A DNA stretch of 15,615 nt from Clostridia bacterium (lineage in GTDB: Bacteria > Bacillota_A > Clostridia > Christensenellales > UBA1750), in NCBI GenBank assembly GCA_017413675.1, contig JAFPSR010000053.1, positions 1-15,615 of the forward strand, read 5' to 3'. The position numbers and the translations under genes are program-made. Position 1 is the first letter of the stretch, and each line of letters opens with the position of its first letter. The notes under the pieces are model-generated. The model saw nothing but the letters and a program-made list of their open reading frames with translations. It was not told where the DNA came from and searched no databases. Positions 1 through 7,421 of the stretch are shown here, piece after piece.

Positions 1-16
1 CAGTATCCTTGTTATT

Positions 17-1387
17 TTAGAAAGCGATCTTTTCCCGGATAACATTGACCAGGTTGGCGATCGGCACACGTTCCTGTTCCATGGTATCTCTGTCACGGAT
101 AGTAACCGCACCATCTTCCAGACTGTCGAAATCAAAGGTGACGCAGAACGGCGTTCCGATCTCATCCTGTCGGCGGTATCGTTTGCCGATATTACCGGTT
201 TCGTCATAATCCACGTCAAATTCCTTCTGCAGCATGGTCAGCACTTCCCTGGCCTGTTCACCCAGTTTCTTCTGCAGCGGCAGTACAGCCACTTTGTACG
301 GAGCCAGAGCGGGATGGAAATGCATCACCACACGGCTGGTCCCGTCCGGAAGCGTTTCTTCATCATATGCTTCACACAGGAACGCAAGGGCCACACGGTC
401 TGCACCCAGGGAAGGCTCGACAACATAAGGGATAAACCGGGCATTGGTAACCGGGTCAATATATTCCAGATTCTCCGTGGAATATTCACTATGCTGCTTC
501 AGGTCATAATCCGTACGGTCTGCAACACCCCAGAGTTCTCCCCATCCGAACGGGAAGAGATATTCAAAGTCCGTGGTTGCCTTACTGTAGAAGGCCAGTT
601 CTTCCGGATCATGGTCACGCAGGCGCAGATGGTCTGCATCGATTCCCAGGCTGTACAGCCAGTCACGGCAGAAAGCACGCCAGTACTGGAACCATTCCAA
701 ATCGGTTCCCGGTTCACAGAAGAATTCCAGTTCCATCTGTTCAAATTCACGGATACGGAAAATGAAGTTGCCGGGCGTGATTTCATTCCGGAAGGATTTT
801 CCGATCTGAGCTACACCGAAGGGCAGTTTCTTACGCATGGAACGGGTAATGTTCTTGAAGTTGACGAAAATGCCCTGAGCTGTTTCAGGACGCAGGTACA
901 GTTCCGCAGCACTGTCCTCTGTAACGCCCTGGAACGTTTTGAACATCATGTTGAACTTACGGATGGACGTGAAGTCATGCTTTCCGCAGACAGGGCACTT
1001 GATGTCATGCTCGGCAATATACTTTTCCAGCCTGTCGTTGTCCCAGCCGTCGGCACTGATGCCTTCCGCATCCTCGATCAGCTTGTCCGCACGGAAACGC
1101 GCCTTACAGGCACGGCAGTCAATCAGCGGATCGTTGAAGCTTCCCACATGGCCGGAAGCAACCCAAACCTGCCGGTTCATCAGAATCGCACTGTCCAGAC
1201 CCACATTATACGGATTTTCCTGTACGAATTTCTTCCACCAGGCTTTTTTGACATTGTTTTTGAATAACACACCCAGGGGGCCATAGTCCCATGCATTGGC
1301 AAGACCACCGTATATTTCGCTGCCTGCGAAAATAAACCCGCGTCCCTTGCACAGTGCGACCAGTTTGTCCATGGTTACTCCACTCAT
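17..1387 (-). CDS. glyS: Glycyl-tRNA synthetase, alpha2 (eukaryote/archaea-like) type
   Basis: Charges tRNA-Gly with glycine using ATP, in the cytoplasm. The 456-residue product has class II synthetase motifs: motif 2 with FRNE at 199-202 followed by an RxxEF segment at 211-215, and motif 3 [10 protein letters not shown] at 328-337. Two CxxC pairs at C91/C94 and C131/C134 lie in the insertion before motif 2. Residues from about 358 to the end form the anticodon-binding domain. It is a single-chain enzyme, not the GlyQ/GlyS alpha2beta2 form. An upstream in-frame ATG at 1433-1435 would add 16 residues but lies inside the leader terminator. The ATG at 1385-1387 follows an AGGGAGA ribosome binding site and is preferred. 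Expression is expected to follow uncharged tRNA-Gly through the T-box leader. Only 16 bases of the window lie beyond the stop, so no terminator can be assessed. Confidence 0.97.
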   Translation of the reverse strand: MSGVTMDKLVALCKGRGFIFAGSEIYGGLANAWDYGPLGVLFKNNVKKAWWKKFVQENPYNVGLDSAILMNRQVWVASGHVGSFNDPLIDCRACKARFRADKLIEDAEGISADGWDNDRLEKYIAEHDIKCPVCGKHDFTSIRKFNMMFKTFQGVTEDSAAELYLRPETAQGIFVNFKNITRSMRKKLPFGVAQIGKSFRNEITPGNFIFRIREFEQMELEFFCEPGTDLEWFQYWRAFCRDWLYSLGIDADHLRLRDHDPEELAFYSKATTDFEYLFPFGWGELWGVADRTDYDLKQHSEYSTENLEYIDPVTNARFIPYVVEPSLGADRVALAFLCEAYDEETLPDGTSRVVMHFHPALAPYKVAVLPLQKKLGEQAREVLTMLQKEFDVDYDETGNIGKRYRRQDEIGTPFCVTFDFDSLEDGAVTIRDRDTMEQERVPIANLVNVIREKIAF

Positions 1388-1418
1388 GTTTTTCTCCCTC
1401 TTTCCGGGTGGTTTTCCG

Positions 1419-1456
1419 AAAAAAAAGCCTTCCATCCCCTGTCATGGGACGAAAGG
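1419..1456 (-). terminator. T-box intrinsic terminator before glyS
   Basis: On the minus strand CCTTTCGTCCC (1446-1456) pairs along all 11 positions, two as G-U wobbles, with GGGATGGAAGG (1428-1438). A run of eight T follows at 1419-1426. The 5' arm lies just after the T-box core, so the antiterminator and this hairpin should be mutually exclusive. Binding of uncharged tRNA-Gly would favour read-through into glyS. Confidence 0.9.
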
Positions 1457-1622
1457 TTCCTTCCGCGGTTCCACCCAATATTGACACTTCCTGTGCCCTG
1501 CTTTACGAATACCGCTCCCAGCTGCCCGGAAAAAGGAGGGTTCCCGCGGGCTTTCACCAACCCCCGCGTCGCTTTGGGCCTCGATTTTCTTCTGTCTGAT
1601 CCCTGCGGTTATTTTGTTTTCT
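1419..1622 (-). promoter_or_regulatory. T-box riboswitch leader of glyS, glycine type
   Basis: The minus strand carries the T-box core GGGTGGAACCGCGG (1463-1476). Stem I can be drawn from ACCGC (1605-1609) paired with GCGGT (1511-1515), with an apical helix GCGGG/CCCGC. In the 3' side of Stem I a GGC triplet (1524-1526) followed by A sits where the specifier codon is expected, so it would read the GCC anticodon of tRNA-Gly. A short Stem III, GGCAC/GTGTC (1483-1497), comes next, then the antiterminator and the terminator. The bulge reads UGGA; its last base would pair with U73, the usual bacterial tRNA-Gly discriminator. No room is left for Stem II or IIA/B, as in known glyQS leaders. The T-box identity is seen directly; the specifier is inferred by position. 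Confidence 0.95.
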
Positions 1623-1628
1623 TTCCTT

Positions 1629-1657
1629 ATCATATGCGTCAAGGCCTTTCCCATCAA
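1629..1657 (-). promoter_or_regulatory. Sigma-A-type promoter for glyS
   Basis: Minus strand -35 TTGATG (1652-1657), a 17-base spacer and -10 TATGAT (1629-1634). Transcription would start near 1622, a short distance before Stem I of the T-box, which is the expected layout. An overlapping TTGACG lies inside the spacer but has no good -10 at the right distance. Confidence 0.75.
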
Positions 1658-1661
1658 GTAA

Positions 1662-1685
1662 AAAGCACGTTAATTGGTGTACTTT
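1662..1685. promoter_or_regulatory. Imperfect inverted repeat between divergent promoters, possible operator
   Basis: A 24-base palindrome, AAAG.AC....GT.CTTT in outline, with 8 of 12 symmetric positions complementary. It lies between the glyS -35 (1652-1657) and the araB -35 (1715-1720). Its position fits an operator for a sugar-responsive regulator acting on araB, but no regulator gene is nearby and the match is imperfect, so it could be chance. Confidence 0.3.
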
Positions 1686-1714
1686 CCTGTTTTTTCGCAA
1701 AAAGATTGTTCTGC

Positions 1715-1744
1715 TGGACATACCGGAAACGGAAAGAATATAAT
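1715..1744 (+). promoter_or_regulatory. Sigma-A-type promoter for araB
   Basis: The -35 TGGACA (1715-1720, five of six consensus bases), an 18-base spacer and a perfect -10 TATAAT (1739-1744). The untranslated leader would be about 45 bases before the ATG at 1796. Confidence 0.75.
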
Positions 1745-1795
1745 AAAGACAGGGTTTTCCCAAATAAATCTATGAAACAGTACAAGGAGACTTTT

Positions 1796-3457
1796 ATGTC
1801 TAAGGTTTCAATCGGCATTGATTTCGGCACCCTGAGTGCCAGATGCGTTGTCGTTGATGTATCCAACGGACGGGAACTCGGCAGCGCTGATTTCGTTTAT
1901 CCCCACGCAGTCATGGATCAGTATCTGAAAGACGGTTCTCCTCTTCCTGCAGATTGGGCTCTGCAGGATCCCCAGGATTATCTGGACGCTCTCTCCACTG
2001 TACGCAAAGCTTTGGCAAAAAGTCTGGTTTCCCCCGAGGACGTCATCGGTGTCGGTATTGATTTTACTGCCTGTACCCTGATGACAACCAAGGCAGATGG
2101 AACCCCGCTCTGTTTCCTGGATGAATTTCAGCATGAAAAACATGCTTATGTGAAACTTTGGAAACACCATGCCGCCCAGAAAGAAGCCAATGAGCTGAAT
2201 GCCATTGCGGAAAAACGGGGAGAAAAATTCCTCCACCGGTACGGTGGGAAGATCTCTTCCGAATGGATGCTTCCCAAGATCTGGCAGACCCTCCGGGAAG
2301 CCCCGCAGGTTTACGAGGCGGCAGACCGGTTTATTGAAGCGGGAGACTGGCTCATCTGGACCCTGTGCGGAAAAGAAATGCGCTGCGCCACTCTGGCGGG
2401 CTATAAGGCCTTGTGGAATAAACGCGACGGCTATCCCGATGATGCCTTCTATGCCGCTCTGGATGAACGACTGCGTCATGTCGTGGATGAAAAACTGAGC
2501 CGGGACATCTACCCGCAGGGAACCCGTGCCGGTTATATTACGCCAAAGGCTGCATCGTTGACCGGTCTTCTTCCCGGAACCCCCGTTGCGGTTTGCAACT
2601 GCGATGCGCATGTTGCCATGCCTACTGTCGGTAAGGTATCCCCCGGACAGATGTTGATGATCATGGGAACATCCAACTGCCATATGTCCCTGGGTACGCA
2701 GGAAAAGGAAGTTCCCGGCATCTGCGGTGTCGTCGAAGACGGCATCATTCCGGATCTGTTCGGATATGAAGCCGGACAATCCTGTTTCGGGGATCATTAT
2801 GACTGGTTCGTAAAAAACTGTGTTCCCGAAAGTTATGCGGAAGAAGCCAGGGAGAAAAACCTGTCTCTTCATGAACTGCTTACGGAAAAGGCAAGCAGAC
2901 AGAAAGTCGGACAGCACGGGCTTCTTGCCCTTGACTGGTGGAACGGCAATCGTTCCGTCCTGGTGGATGTCGACCTGACCGGACTGATCCTTGGCCTTAC
3001 GCTCACCACGAAGCCCGAGGACATCTACCGTGCCCTGATTGAAGCTACAGCTTACGGAACCAGGATCATCATTGACAACTATATCAAAAACGGCATCCCG
3101 GTCAATTCCCTGTACGCCGGCGGCGGCATTGCCCAGAAAAACCCGATGCTCATGCAGATCTTTGCCGATGTCTGTAACCTAACGATCCATATCGTCCGTT
3201 CTACACAGGCACCTGCACTGGGAAGCGCCATGTTCGGCGCGCTGGTAGCCGGCAGGGAGAACGGCGGGTATGATACCATTGCGGATGCAGCCCAGGCCAT
3301 GGGCGGTGTTTTGGATCAGGTATATTCCCCCATCCCGGAAAACCATGCCGTATATGAAAAGATTTACGCCGAATATGTCCGTCTGCACGATCTGTTTGGC
3401 CGCGGAGGAAATGATGTTATGAAGCGTATCAAATCCATCCGTTTGGAACAGAATTAA
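1796..3457 (+). CDS. araB: L-ribulokinase
   Basis: Phosphorylates L-ribulose to L-ribulose 5-phosphate with ATP, the second step of L-arabinose catabolism, in the cytoplasm. The 553-residue product has the usual length and the two-domain FGGY kinase fold. The N-terminal phosphate-binding motif IGIDFGT is at 6-12. The likely catalytic Asp270 sits in CNCDAHVAMP, and the C-terminal nucleotide motif AGGGIAQKNP is at 441-450. The open frame extends upstream to 1481, but the ATG at 1796 has an AAGGAGA ribosome binding site at 1784-1790. An in-frame ATG at 1772 has no such site. The gene is monocistronic, divergent from glyS, and no araA, araD or transporter is visible. Other FGGY sugar kinases are possible, but the sequence looks ribulokinase-like throughout. 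Confidence 0.93.
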   Translation: MSKVSIGIDFGTLSARCVVVDVSNGRELGSADFVYPHAVMDQYLKDGSPLPADWALQDPQDYLDALSTVRKALAKSLVSPEDVIGVGIDFTACTLMTTKADGTPLCFLDEFQHEKHAYVKLWKHHAAQKEANELNAIAEKRGEKFLHRYGGKISSEWMLPKIWQTLREAPQVYEAADRFIEAGDWLIWTLCGKEMRCATLAGYKALWNKRDGYPDDAFYAALDERLRHVVDEKLSRDIYPQGTRAGYITPKAASLTGLLPGTPVAVCNCDAHVAMPTVGKVSPGQMLMIMGTSNCHMSLGTQEKEVPGICGVVEDGIIPDLFGYEAGQSCFGDHYDWFVKNCVPESYAEEAREKNLSLHELLTEKASRQKVGQHGLLALDWWNGNRSVLVDVDLTGLILGLTLTTKPEDIYRALIEATAYGTRIIIDNYIKNGIPVNSLYAGGGIAQKNPMLMQIFADVCNLTIHIVRSTQAPALGSAMFGALVAGRENGGYDTIADAAQAMGGVLDQVYSPIPENHAVYEKIYAEYVRLHDLFGRGGNDVMKRIKSIRLEQN

Positions 3458-3472
3458 TCCCATACAGTAAAC

Positions 3473-3517
3473 CAGGCCCCTTTCCCGGTTCTTTCCCGGG
3501 AAAGGGGCCTGTTTTTT
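3473..3517 (+). terminator. Strong intrinsic terminator after araB
   Basis: A perfect 16-bp stem, CAGGCCCCTTTCCCGG (3473-3488) with its complement at 3496-3511, a 7-base loop and TTTTTT at 3512-3517. It sits between convergent genes. On the minus strand only GGTTTAC follows the stem, so it is at best a weak terminator for the gene ending at 3536. Confidence 0.93.
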
Positions 3518-3535
3518 CATTCCGATACTGGAGCG

Positions 3536-6500
3536 TTATTCCGGATCATACCAGAACCTGCCGATCATTACAGGGATACCGTCCGTACCCATCTCCTTCA
3601 TATCGGCAAAGATTCTGTACTTGTTTCCCTGCTGCGGGTAAGTGGTCTTGGACACCATCTCAATCCGGATAATCTTCGGTGCATCCTCCGTACCGACATT
3701 GACCAGGAATGTGAACGGGTCATCATTTTTGACGATCTCCGTTATCGTTCCCTTTACTTCATAACAGCGGAGTTTACCGACTCCATCAGCCAGTGTATCA
3801 TAATCCAACTTGTACGCAGTACGGGTATAAACATCTGCAGAAGGACTGTAATAGACCGTCGTACTGATGACCGTGTCCTCTACCCCTTCCTTCTTCACCC
3901 GAAGCGTAAAGGTGTTTTCCCCGTACTTGGTGAAATCAGCCTTGAAGCTGAATTCGCCGTTTTCATTCAGGGTCACCTGTACATCCGGATGGGAATCCAG
4001 GCTCAGCTGCACACCGGGTTCCGTTTTCCCGGTAAGCGTAACACTCTTTTCCTTGACAATTTCCCCATCGGTATTCTTGAACTCGGTCGGGATCGTCATG
4101 AACGGGCGATGAATAATCACGGAAGCATGGTTGGTTGTATATCCGTTTGCACTGACTTCGATTGCGATCGGGTTATCCCCGACAGCCTCTACCTGCACGT
4201 TATAGGAAATATTCCCGTTCCCGTCCTGCAGATCGGATACATCCTGCCCACCGATGGAGACCTTGGATCCGGGGATCACCTGGATCTGGATTTCATAGAG
4301 GGAGGAATTAATCTCTACCCTTCCGTCCTTGGGCGCCAGAATCGTCAGCGGCGCAACCGGCACGTTCACCGAGAACACAACCGGGGGCATGACAGTCTGT
4401 TTTCCGCTGGAAGAATACAGGATCGGGTTCAGGGTTACTTCCACAACACTGCCGACGGAAGAGACATTGGAAATCCACTGGCTGTCATCCAGGGTTACAA
4501 CTGCTTTCCCGTCGGAGACTGGGAATGTCCGCTTCAGTTCGGTAATATAGATCAATTCCCCCTGGGAACCCGTAAACGTCAGTTTATGGGCAGGTTTACC
4601 GTTCAGCGTAGTTTCTTCGATCGTCGGTTTCATTGCATCGATCTGCGCCTGTTTTTTCGCATCCATGGATTGTTCGATTCCCCGGACAATCCCACGGATC
4701 CCAAAGAACAGTCCTGCCAGGACCGCTACCAGCAGTATTGCCGCTGCTGCCAGGATCAGGATAGCCTTCCTGGGATTCTTAAACTTACGGCGCCGGCGCT
4801 GTTTTTTCCTGGACAACTGCGCAATCCCTGTGTCATTTCTCATGTCTGTGTTTCTCCCCGCATTCCTGCGTGCAGATGAGCGCGATGTCGATGTGCTCAT
4901 CTCGTTCCAGGCAGAAACAGGATCGGGTTTCACCTCCGCAGGCGTTTCTTTTTTCCGTTCAACTGTCCTGCGGGATACCTGGTTGGAATCCCAAACGGCG
5001 CTGCGCTGGGCGCGTCTGCTTTCCGGATTTTCTTTTCCGGCCCTGCGGGCGGCATCCCTGGCATATGCACGGTTCACCGCATAACGGTTAGTGTCCCGTT
5101 CCGCGGTTTCCTTTCCGTTATTGTCCCCATTCCGTTCACGGTTTCTGCTTTCACGGACAGAACCTGCCAGGGAATCCCTGCCGGTTCTTCCGTATGTGTA
5201 GTTCTCGTTCCCAACAGGATTCTCTTCTGCGAGTCCCCCGTTTTCATCCCGGACATAAGTCCTTCTGCGAACATATGTAGGTTCGCTTCTGCGAACCGTT
5301 TCAGCAGGAACCTCAGGTGTTTGCGTCAGTTCCTGTTCCTTTTCCTCCCCGTCATAAACCGGGCGGCGCGCATGGGCCAGACGCTGGAGACGTTTCTGCA
5401 TAGTTTCCTGCTGGGCCATTCTGGGAGACGTACGAAGTCTCTCCTCATAGTTTTCCCGGCTCTCCAGTCTGACGGCCTTTTCTTCCTCCAATGCATTAAT
5501 GATGGATCTCATCCTGCGTTTGGATGTGTCCGCCACCTTGGGCTGTTCTTCCGTCATTTCCGGCTGCAGAGGCATGGAGAAAATGGAAGGTTCCGGTCTG
5601 CGTCGGCGGATCGGCACATACTTCTGGGTGTTTCCCGTATGGTCGACTGTTTGTTCCTGTGCTTCATCCGCAGTTTCCGCTGTTTCTTTCTCTTCCGGCG
5701 TTGCTTCCGCTGCAGCAGATTCCTGCGCGGGCGCGGAGGCCGGATTCAGTTCTTCTTTCGTATATTTTGCGGTGTGTGCCAAATCTTCCACATCGAGTTT
5801 ATCGGGTTCTGCCACATCCTGCCCGGCAGGATTCCGGGGTTCCTCTTCCTTCTGCGGGACCGGAGGAAGGTCATCATGCAATTCCTCATCGAGCGGTTTT
5901 ACTACATCCTCCGCATTTTCCTCATGAAGATAGGACATGGACATGCGGCGGCGGTATACCTTCTTTGGCATGGTTTCCCCATCTTCACGCATACCGATCA
6001 GGGTGGTAAACCCGTCCGCAGTGGTATGGGTTTCGGAATCAGGAGAGGACCAGTCCTGCATATCCTCTACATACGGCAGATCTTCCAGATCTTCTGCTTC
6101 TTCCTCTTCCGGGATATCTTCAGACAGATCCTCCGTCTCCGTCTCCCCGGCTGCTTTGGAAGCTTCTTCGTCGGATACCGGCTCTTCTTCCTCTTCCGGA
6201 TGCTCCGTTTCTTCCTGTTCGGGCAATTCTTCTTCGGGCAATTCTTCCCCGACAGGTTCTTCCGCAGGCAGTTCCTCCTGCGGCTTCTCCTTTGTGTCAG
6301 CATCTTCCGATACCGGGGCAGCGACCGGGATTACGTTGGGTTCTGTCTGGGGTTTGTCATCCTCTTTCGCATCCCCTTCGAAATCGAAGTCATCATATTC
6401 ATCGTATTCGTCTTCTTTTTTCCATCTGCCGAACAGACGTGCAAAGAAACCGATCTTCTTAGGCTTTTCTTCAGTTTCTACATCCGGATTTTCTACTTCC

Positions 6501-6607
6501 AGATCTTCCAAAGTCTCCGGTTCGGCTTCCGCATGCAGCGGCGCTCCGCATCGAAAACACAAAGCATTTGCGTTTCGGTTTTCCGTGCCGCATTTCGGAC
6601 AAATCAT
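3536..6607 (-). CDS. Zinc-ribbon, single-pass membrane protein with acidic/basic linker and extracytoplasmic Ig-like and OB-like domains
   Basis: Function unknown; I recognise only the architecture of this 1023-residue protein. Residues 3-20 form a zinc ribbon (C3, C6, C17, C20). Residues 27-190 are strongly acidic and proline-rich, with long Glu runs. Residues 330-614 are rich in Arg and charged repeats, ending in a KKQRRRRKFKNPRK cluster. One transmembrane helix spans about 615-637. The charge pattern places the N-terminus in the cytoplasm and residues 640-1023 outside. The outer part is beta-rich: about 750-920 resembles bacterial Ig-like modules (VTLTGKTEPGVQLSLD, then a GEFSFKADF strand), and 940-1023 resembles an OB-fold. 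Zinc ribbon plus membrane helix plus outer domains recalls TcaA/YvbJ-type envelope proteins, which are much shorter. An AGGAGGAA site (6614-6621) fixes the start. It has its own promoter and converges on araB. Confidence 0.85.
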   Translation of the reverse strand: MICPKCGTENRNANALCFRCGAPLHAEAEPETLEDLEVENPDVETEEKPKKIGFFARLFGRWKKEDEYDEYDDFDFEGDAKEDDKPQTEPNVIPVAAPVSEDADTKEKPQEELPAEEPVGEELPEEELPEQEETEHPEEEEEPVSDEEASKAAGETETEDLSEDIPEEEEAEDLEDLPYVEDMQDWSSPDSETHTTADGFTTLIGMREDGETMPKKVYRRRMSMSYLHEENAEDVVKPLDEELHDDLPPVPQKEEEPRNPAGQDVAEPDKLDVEDLAHTAKYTKEELNPASAPAQESAAAEATPEEKETAETADEAQEQTVDHTGNTQKYVPIRRRRPEPSIFSMPLQPEMTEEQPKVADTSKRRMRSIINALEEEKAVRLESRENYEERLRTSPRMAQQETMQKRLQRLAHARRPVYDGEEKEQELTQTPEVPAETVRRSEPTYVRRRTYVRDENGGLAEENPVGNENYTYGRTGRDSLAGSVRESRNRERNGDNNGKETAERDTNRYAVNRAYARDAARRAGKENPESRRAQRSAVWDSNQVSRRTVERKKETPAEVKPDPVSAWNEMSTSTSRSSARRNAGRNTDMRNDTGIAQLSRKKQRRRRKFKNPRKAILILAAAAILLVAVLAGLFFGIRGIVRGIEQSMDAKKQAQIDAMKPTIEETTLNGKPAHKLTFTGSQGELIYITELKRTFPVSDGKAVVTLDDSQWISNVSSVGSVVEVTLNPILYSSSGKQTVMPPVVFSVNVPVAPLTILAPKDGRVEINSSLYEIQIQVIPGSKVSIGGQDVSDLQDGNGNISYNVQVEAVGDNPIAIEVSANGYTTNHASVIIHRPFMTIPTEFKNTDGEIVKEKSVTLTGKTEPGVQLSLDSHPDVQVTLNENGEFSFKADFTKYGENTFTLRVKKEGVEDTVISTTVYYSPSADVYTRTAYKLDYDTLADGVGKLRCYEVKGTITEIVKNDDPFTFLVNVGTEDAPKIIRIEMVSKTTYPQQGNKYRIFADMKEMGTDGIPVMIGRFWYDPE

Positions 6608-6640
6608 GCCTAGTTCCTCCTAACTGCTCTATGAAAAAGG

Positions 6641-6662
6641 GGCGCGCAGGACATACCGCGCC
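6641..6662 (-). other. GC-rich hairpin in the leader of the zinc-ribbon gene
   Basis: Minus strand GGCGCG (6657-6662) pairs perfectly with CGCGCC (6641-6646) around a 10-base loop. The sequence CCTTTTT follows, before the AGGAGGAA site. It could be a 5' stabilising stem or a weak attenuator. The stem is only 6 bp and the T-run is short. Confidence 0.4.
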
Positions 6663-6681
6663 ACGATAAAAAAGCTACTAT

Positions 6682-6713
6682 ATTATACTATCCAATTCCT
6701 CTGTGTTTGTAAA
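6682..6713 (-). promoter_or_regulatory. Promoter for the zinc-ribbon gene
   Basis: Minus strand -35 TTTACA (6708-6713), 17 bases, then TAGTAT (6685-6690). A perfect TATAAT overlaps at 6682-6687 but is 20 bases from the same -35. The region is AT-rich and correctly placed, but which -10 is used cannot be decided by eye. Confidence 0.5.
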
Positions 6714-6800
6714 GACTTAACCCACTGAATCCATGGCATTTTCCGCTCTCCGCCAAGGCTGGCTCCCCGGTGTATCAACCTATGCAATTTACCGAAATCA

Positions 6801-6809
6801 TGCTATAAT
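6801..6809 (+). promoter_or_regulatory. Extended -10 promoter for the 6851-14337 operon
   Basis: TGCTATAAT: a TG-N extension plus a perfect TATAAT at 6804-6809. The bases where a -35 should be (about 6781-6787) do not match TTGACA, as is common for extended -10 promoters. No other convincing promoter was seen down to the terminator at 14353. The rest of the 6714-6800 interval shows nothing I can name. Confidence 0.6.
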
Positions 6810-6850
6810 AAATTATCTATGTACTTTCGCAGAAGCTGGAGGATTTCCGG

Positions 6851-7408
6851 ATGGAGCAACGCAGAGATCAGTTCAAGGAAGAAACCGTTACCAAGCATAC
6901 CGGCAGGGTGCTGAACAGCATCCTTTTGGGGATCACTTACCTCTTTCTGTTTCTTTTTGCTGCCATGGCACTGCTGGGATTGAGCCAGCTGGTAAATCTC
7001 CGGTTCTACATCGGGAACTTTATCCTTCTGATTCTGGGCGGGTTGGGAACCTTCCTGACGAATCGTCAGGTCCGCAGGCTCCGCACCGAATATGATTATA
7101 CCTTTACCAACGGGGACATGGAAATTGCCCGCGTCATGAGTGGGAAAGTCCGTAAAAACGTGATCCAGTTTCGCATGAGCGAAATCCTGGACGGCTGCTA
7201 TGACGGAACGGAAAAAGCGCAGAAGCTGCGTTCCGAAAAAGGATATAAAGTCCTGAACTGTACGCTGAACAGTGATACGGAAAAACTGATTCTTCACCTG
7301 AACCGTGTCGGCCGGCCTACGCTGGTCGTGATGGAACCTTCCGATACCATGGCTTCCCTTATGGCGGATTACAACCGCTCCATCGATATGACACGGCCAA
7401 AGGCCTGA
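6851..7408 (+). CDS. Small two-helix membrane protein, possibly DUF6106-like
   Basis: 185 residues, function unknown. Two transmembrane segments are visible at about 23-44 and 53-72, followed by a soluble, charged cytoplasmic domain from about 74 to the end. The segment YDYTFTNGDMEIARVMSGKVRKN after the second helix resembles membrane proteins of Clostridia annotated as DUF6106, in which a beta-rich, PH-like domain follows the helices. I recall this from memory and have not searched it. The start ATG follows a GGAGGA-type site at 6838-6844. It is the first gene of the operon and lies 13 bases before the cysteine desulfurase gene, so translation of the two may be coupled. Confidence 0.75.
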   Translation: MEQRRDQFKEETVTKHTGRVLNSILLGITYLFLFLFAAMALLGLSQLVNLRFYIGNFILLILGGLGTFLTNRQVRRLRTEYDYTFTNGDMEIARVMSGKVRKNVIQFRMSEILDGCYDGTEKAQKLRSEKGYKVLNCTLNSDTEKLILHLNRVGRPTLVVMEPSDTMASLMADYNRSIDMTRPKA

Positions 7409-7421
7409 ACGGAGGATCCTC

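Noticed and set aside
314..1267. 317-codon plus-strand open frame
   Set aside because: Fully antisense to glyS, whose motifs are intact. No ribosome binding site and no recognisable domain.
1481..1795. N-terminal extension of the araB frame
   Set aside because: It overlaps the glyS T-box and both promoters. The ATG at 1796 has a strong ribosome binding site and gives the normal family N-terminus.
1808..2917. 369-codon minus-strand open frame
   Set aside because: Antisense to araB, with no ribosome binding site and no recognisable protein family.
3473..3517. araB terminator as a fully bidirectional terminator
   Set aside because: On the minus strand only GGTTTAC follows the stem instead of a T-run, so efficient termination of the convergent gene is not supported.
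6067..6303. Direct repeats in the acidic linker as a CRISPR-like or tandem repeat array
   Set aside because: The repeats are short, irregular runs of Glu/Pro codons in a coding region, without regular spacers.
5321..6613. 430-codon plus-strand open frame rich in Phe and Arg, plus Ser-rich frames at 5499-5927 and 5937-6623
   Set aside because: These are antisense images of the Glu-rich and Arg-rich linker of the zinc-ribbon gene. Their repeated composition comes from GAA/GAG codons on the other strand.
6733..7095. 120-codon plus-strand open frame across the start of the small membrane protein gene
   Set aside because: It runs out of frame through the promoter and into the two-helix membrane protein gene. 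No ribosome binding site.
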